The position numbers were made by a program, and so were the translations under genes. DNA of 8,763 bases from an uncultured Candidatus Pelagibacter sp. (GTDB lineage: Bacteria; Pseudomonadota; Alphaproteobacteria; Pelagibacterales; Pelagibacteraceae). Of this stretch, positions 6,485 to 8,763 are shown piece by piece. The stretch is from positions 1 through 8,763 of the forward strand of contig CALCPL010000119.1 of assembly GCA_937897125.1 (NCBI GenBank), in the 5' to 3' direction. Under the pieces are notes generated by a model, which worked only from the letters and a program-made list of their open reading frames with translations, was not told the DNA's origin and ran no database searches. How positions within the stretch are numbered: position 1 is the first letter of the stretch; each line of letters opens with the position of its first letter.

Positions 6485-6968
6485 TGCAACTTTTTGGGTA
6501 GCTATATCCTTTTTAATATTTATAGGAGCTTTAGTTTATTTAAAAATACCTCAAAAAATTAATGAACTTTTAAATAAGCTTATCCTTGATATTAAAAATG
6601 AAATAGATGAAAGCGAAAAGCTAAGACAAGAAGCAAAGGTCTTACTAGATAGTGCTCAAAATAAACTTGATACCGCACAAACAGTAAGCAATGATATTTT
6701 GCAACAAGCTAAAAAAGATAGTGATCACCTTATAATTGAAATGAATGATAAATTTCACAAATCTTCAGAAATTAAAAAGAATTTAGCAGAAAATAAAATT
6801 TCACAAATGAAAGAAGCTGCACTTAAAGAAATAAAAGATGTTTCAATTAAAATTGCCGTTGATTCAGTTAAAAAAATTATTAATACTTCTGTTGATAAAT
6901 CAAAGCTTGATGGTCTTTTTGAAAAGAACCTTGAAGAAACAAAAATAGCTTTAAAAAAAATAAGCTAA
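6465..6968 (+). CDS. atpF: ATP synthase F0 subunit b
   Basis: Subunit b is the partner of b' in the peripheral stalk. The N-terminal pattern IDATFWVAISFLIF (6-19) is the start of one membrane helix (about 8-28) as in alphaproteobacterial b subunits, followed at once by a long amphipathic, Lys/Glu-rich helix (about 30-140) and a C-terminal part that should contact F1 delta. The length of 167 residues is normal. The longest frame starts at 6465 and overlaps atpF' by 20 bases; an ATG three codons later (6474) gives MVIDATFW, closer to homologues, with an 11-base overlap, and may be the true start. Neither has a Shine-Dalgarno sequence, so translation probably relies on coupling to atpF'. This is the last F0 gene; F1 genes do not follow, consistent with separate F0 and F1 operons. 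Confidence 0.94.
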   Translation: MNIMVIDATFWVAISFLIFIGALVYLKIPQKINELLNKLILDIKNEIDESEKLRQEAKVLLDSAQNKLDTAQTVSNDILQQAKKDSDHLIIEMNDKFHKSSEIKKNLAENKISQMKEAALKEIKDVSIKIAVDSVKKIINTSVDKSKLDGLFEKNLEETKIALKKIS

Positions 6969-6971
6969 TAA

Positions 6972-7003
6972 TTACCTTACAATTTTTTAAAAAAACTATA
7001 AAT
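6972..7003 (+). promoter_or_regulatory. Possible promoter in the 42-base gap before crtI
   Basis: The gap 6969..7010 is the largest between genes in the window. It holds TATAAAT (6997-7003), a good -10-like element 7 bases before the crtI ATG. Upstream candidates for -35 are TTACCT (6972-6977, 19-base spacing) and TTACAA (6977-6982, 14-base spacing); neither is ideal. The T6A7 run at 6984-6996 is not a convincing terminator. If used, the crtI message would be leaderless or nearly so; otherwise crtI is read through from the atp genes. Confidence 0.3.
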
Positions 7004-7010
7004 TAACTCA

Positions 7011-8468
7011 ATGAAATCTATTGTCATTGGTTCTGGATTTGGTGGTATAGCTGCAGCACTAAGATTAAGAGCCAAAAATCATAAAGTAACTTTAATTGAA
7101 AAACACCCTGACTTGGGTGGAAGAGCTAGAGTGTTTAAAAAAAATGGTTTTACTTTTGACGCTGGACCAACAGTAATTACTGCACCATATCTAATTGAAG
7201 AGCTTTTCACTTTATTTAATAAAAAGTCTCATGACTACATAAAGCTAACTCCTTTGAAAACTTGGTATAGGTTTATTTATGAAGATGGAGGTGTATTTGA
7301 TTACTCTGGTGATGAAGATCAAATGAAAAAACAAATTGAAGAAATAAACAAAGATGATGTTAAGGGTTATGAGCAGCTTGTAAAATTCACAAAAAAAATA
7401 TTTGATAAAGGCTTCACAGAACTAGCTGATGTTCCATTTGATAAACCTCTTGTGATGATGAAACAATTGCCCTCTTTACTAAAACTTAAAAGCTATAAAT
7501 CAGTTTATTCATTAGTTTCTTCATATATAAAAAATGAAAAATTAAGACGTATGCTAAGTATGCATCCTCTATTAGTTGGCGGAAACCCCTTTACTACAAC
7601 ATCAATATACGGATTAATTCTATATCTCGAAAAAAAATGGGGCATACATTACTCAATGGGTGGAACTGGGAACATAATCAATGGCTTAGAAAAATTAATG
7701 ATTGAACAAGAAATTGAATTAATCAAAGGACATGAAGTAACAGAAATAATTTCAAATAATGGAAAAATTAGTGGAGTAAAATTAGACAATCAAAAAGAAA
7801 TACTTTCAAATAATGTAATATGTAATGCTGATCCTCCTGCTGTATATGAAAAACTTCTAAGTCTAAATAAAACAAGCTCTCTATTTAAATGGAAACAAAA
7901 TCGAATGCAGTATTCTATGGGTCTATTCGTTTACTATTTTGGAACAAAAAAAACATACCCAGATGTTGAGCATCACACAATCAAATTTGGTGATAAATAT
8001 AAAGAACACCTGAGTGATATTTTTGATAATAAAAAATTAAATGATGACATAAGCTATTACCTTCATAGACCATCAGCTACAGACAAATCAATGGCACCTG
8101 AAGGAAATGATTGCTTTTATGTTCTTGTGCCCGTCCCAAACAATCAATCCAAAATTGATTGGAAAATTGAAGGTGAAAAAATGAAGAATTTAGTAATAGA
8201 TAAAATGGAAAAAGCATTACTTCCTAATCTTAGAGAGAATATTATTGAAGATTTCTATTTAACGCCAGATTATTTTGAAAATGAATTGAATACTAAATTT
8301 GGATCAGGTTTTTCGATCCAACCTAAATTTACACAGTCTGCATATTTTAGGTTTCATAATAAATCAGAAATTTATGATGGTTTGTATTTTGTTGGGGCTG
8401 GAACACATCCTGGTGCAGGTGTTCCTGGAGTGCTATCCTCAGCAAAAGTTCTAGATAAGATTATATAA
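7011..8468 (+). CDS. crtI: Phytoene desaturase CrtI
   Basis: CrtI is an FAD-dependent, membrane-associated desaturase that converts phytoene to lycopene in bacteria using the single-enzyme route. The 485-residue protein opens with the dinucleotide-binding motif G7-S-G9-F-G-G12 and E30 at the end of the second strand, followed by GGRARVFKKNGFTFDAGPTV (36-55), a hallmark of the CrtI/CrtN group. GGTGNIINGLEKLM (217-230) is the conserved central motif, and YFVGAGTHPGAGVPGVLSSA (459-478) is the C-terminal FAD-binding signature. Length is usual for CrtI. The neighbouring crtB, reached through a TAATG stop/start overlap, supports phytoene as substrate rather than a CrtN, CrtD or ketolase-type reaction, although the number of desaturations cannot be read from sequence. 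In marine relatives carotene made this way feeds retinal for proteorhodopsin; the cyclase, cleavage and opsin genes are not in this window. Confidence 0.94.
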   Translation: MKSIVIGSGFGGIAAALRLRAKNHKVTLIEKHPDLGGRARVFKKNGFTFDAGPTVITAPYLIEELFTLFNKKSHDYIKLTPLKTWYRFIYEDGGVFDYSGDEDQMKKQIEEINKDDVKGYEQLVKFTKKIFDKGFTELADVPFDKPLVMMKQLPSLLKLKSYKSVYSLVSSYIKNEKLRRMLSMHPLLVGGNPFTTTSIYGLILYLEKKWGIHYSMGGTGNIINGLEKLMIEQEIELIKGHEVTEIISNNGKISGVKLDNQKEILSNNVICNADPPAVYEKLLSLNKTSSLFKWKQNRMQYSMGLFVYYFGTKKTYPDVEHHTIKFGDKYKEHLSDIFDNKKLNDDISYYLHRPSATDKSMAPEGNDCFYVLVPVPNNQSKIDWKIEGEKMKNLVIDKMEKALLPNLRENIIEDFYLTPDYFENELNTKFGSGFSIQPKFTQSAYFRFHNKSEIYDGLYFVGAGTHPGAGVPGVLSSAKVLDKII

Positions 8469-8716
8469 TGTCTAATAAAAACTACCTGTCTATTTACGCA
8501 AAGTCATTTAATTGGGCTGGTTTCTTTTTACCAGAAAAAACCTATCAAAAGTGTTCCTCTTTATATGATTTTTGTAGAACTGTAGATAATATTGCAGATA
8601 ACGATGAAGAATTAGAAGTTAAGAAAAACAATCTATTGGTTTTTAAGAATGATTTTCTTAATAAAAACTATAATAATATAATAATTAAAAATATGTGGGA
8701 TCTTATGGATCATCAT
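8468..8716 (+). CDS. crtB: Phytoene synthase CrtB, N-terminal 83 codons only
   Basis: CrtB condenses two geranylgeranyl diphosphates to phytoene. I translated 83 codons from the ATG at 8468, which shares its A with the crtI stop (TAATG). SIYAKSFNWAGFFLP (8-22) is the family start (the SKSF region), and LYDFCRTVDNIADND (32-46) holds the first Asp-rich, Mg2+-diphosphate-binding motif D40-N-I-A-D44. About 200 further residues, including the second Asp-rich motif, lie beyond the contig. The frame continues without a stop into the adapter at 8717 (LSLIHISEPTRQ), which is artefact. Squalene/dehydrosqualene synthases share this fold, but the crtI neighbour favours phytoene synthase. Confidence 0.9.
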
Positions 8717-8763
8717 CTGTCTCTTATACACATCTCCGAGCCCACGAGACAAGAGGCAATCTC
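8717..8763 (-). other. Illumina Nextera Read 2 adapter with i7 index (artefact)
   Basis: This is the reverse complement of the Nextera Read 2 adapter. Bases 8717-8735 are the Tn5 mosaic end (CTGTCTCTTATACACATCT), 8736-8750 are the Read 2 tail, 8751-8758 (AAGAGGCA) match the Nextera i7 index N711, and 8759-8763 (ATCTC) begin the P7 flow-cell sequence. Genomic sequence ends at 8716. Confidence 0.98.

Noticed and set aside
6984..7003. Rho-independent terminator after atpF
   Set aside because: The T6A7 run has no GC stem and no following T-tract, so it is more simply AT-rich spacer or promoter sequence.
8141..8161. 8-bp inverted repeat (CAATCAAT / ATTGATTG) with a 5-base loop in crtI
   Set aside because: It is AT-rich, lies inside a conserved enzyme gene, and a few such repeats are expected by chance in sequence of this composition and length.
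15..8735. Perfect 19-base terminal inverted repeats (15-33 and 8717-8735) suggesting an 8.7-kb transposon
   Set aside because: They are the Tn5 mosaic ends of Nextera adapters, flanked by adapter tails and an i7 index, and the DNA between them is chromosomal housekeeping sequence without a transposase.

Overview
The window is an assembled DNA fragment from a low-GC, gene-dense marine-type alphaproteobacterium, most likely a member of the SAR11 group (Pelagibacterales). This rests on the AT-rich codon use with Lys/Asn/Ile-rich proteins, intergenic gaps from overlapping to 42 bases, the order mutY / DUF721 / DsbA-like / smc seen in alphaproteobacteria, an F0 cluster with both b' and b and no F1 genes, and carotenoid genes next to it. 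The assignment is inference; no rRNA or other phylogenetic marker has been compared.

The first 33 and last 47 bases are not biological. They are Illumina Nextera (Tn5) adapter sequence, including an 8-base i7 index at the right end. The genomic insert is 34..8716, and the genes at both edges (mutY and crtB) are cut by the adapter junctions.

Layout: (1) 34..952, minus strand, mutY, an adenine glycosylase lacking its C-terminal end. (2) 953..4610, plus strand, a DUF721/DciA-like protein, a secreted DsbA-like thiol oxidoreductase and a short SMC chromosome-organising ATPase; the mutY and DUF721 start codons are back to back with no base between them. (3) 4619..6968, plus strand, the membrane sector of ATP synthase: atpI, atpB (a), atpE (c), atpF' (b') and atpF (b). 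F1 genes are absent and presumably lie elsewhere, as is usual in this class. (4) 7011..8716, plus strand, crtI (phytoene desaturase) and the first 83 codons of crtB (phytoene synthase), which would convert geranylgeranyl diphosphate to phytoene and then to lycopene or a similar desaturated carotene.

All genes from 953 onward point the same way and are tightly packed. The only appreciable gap is the 42 bases between atpF and crtI. No stretch over 300 bases lacks a gene, and no RNA gene, CRISPR array, insertion sequence or phage gene was seen.

The most notable biological feature is SMC: at 857 residues it has both complete ATPase half-heads but no hinge domain I can recognise. Also worth a look are the abutting divergent starts of mutY and the DUF721 gene, the lone strong ribosome-binding site in front of atpE with a hairpin just after that gene, and the placement of carotenoid genes directly behind the F0 cluster. 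The rest is conserved housekeeping sequence.
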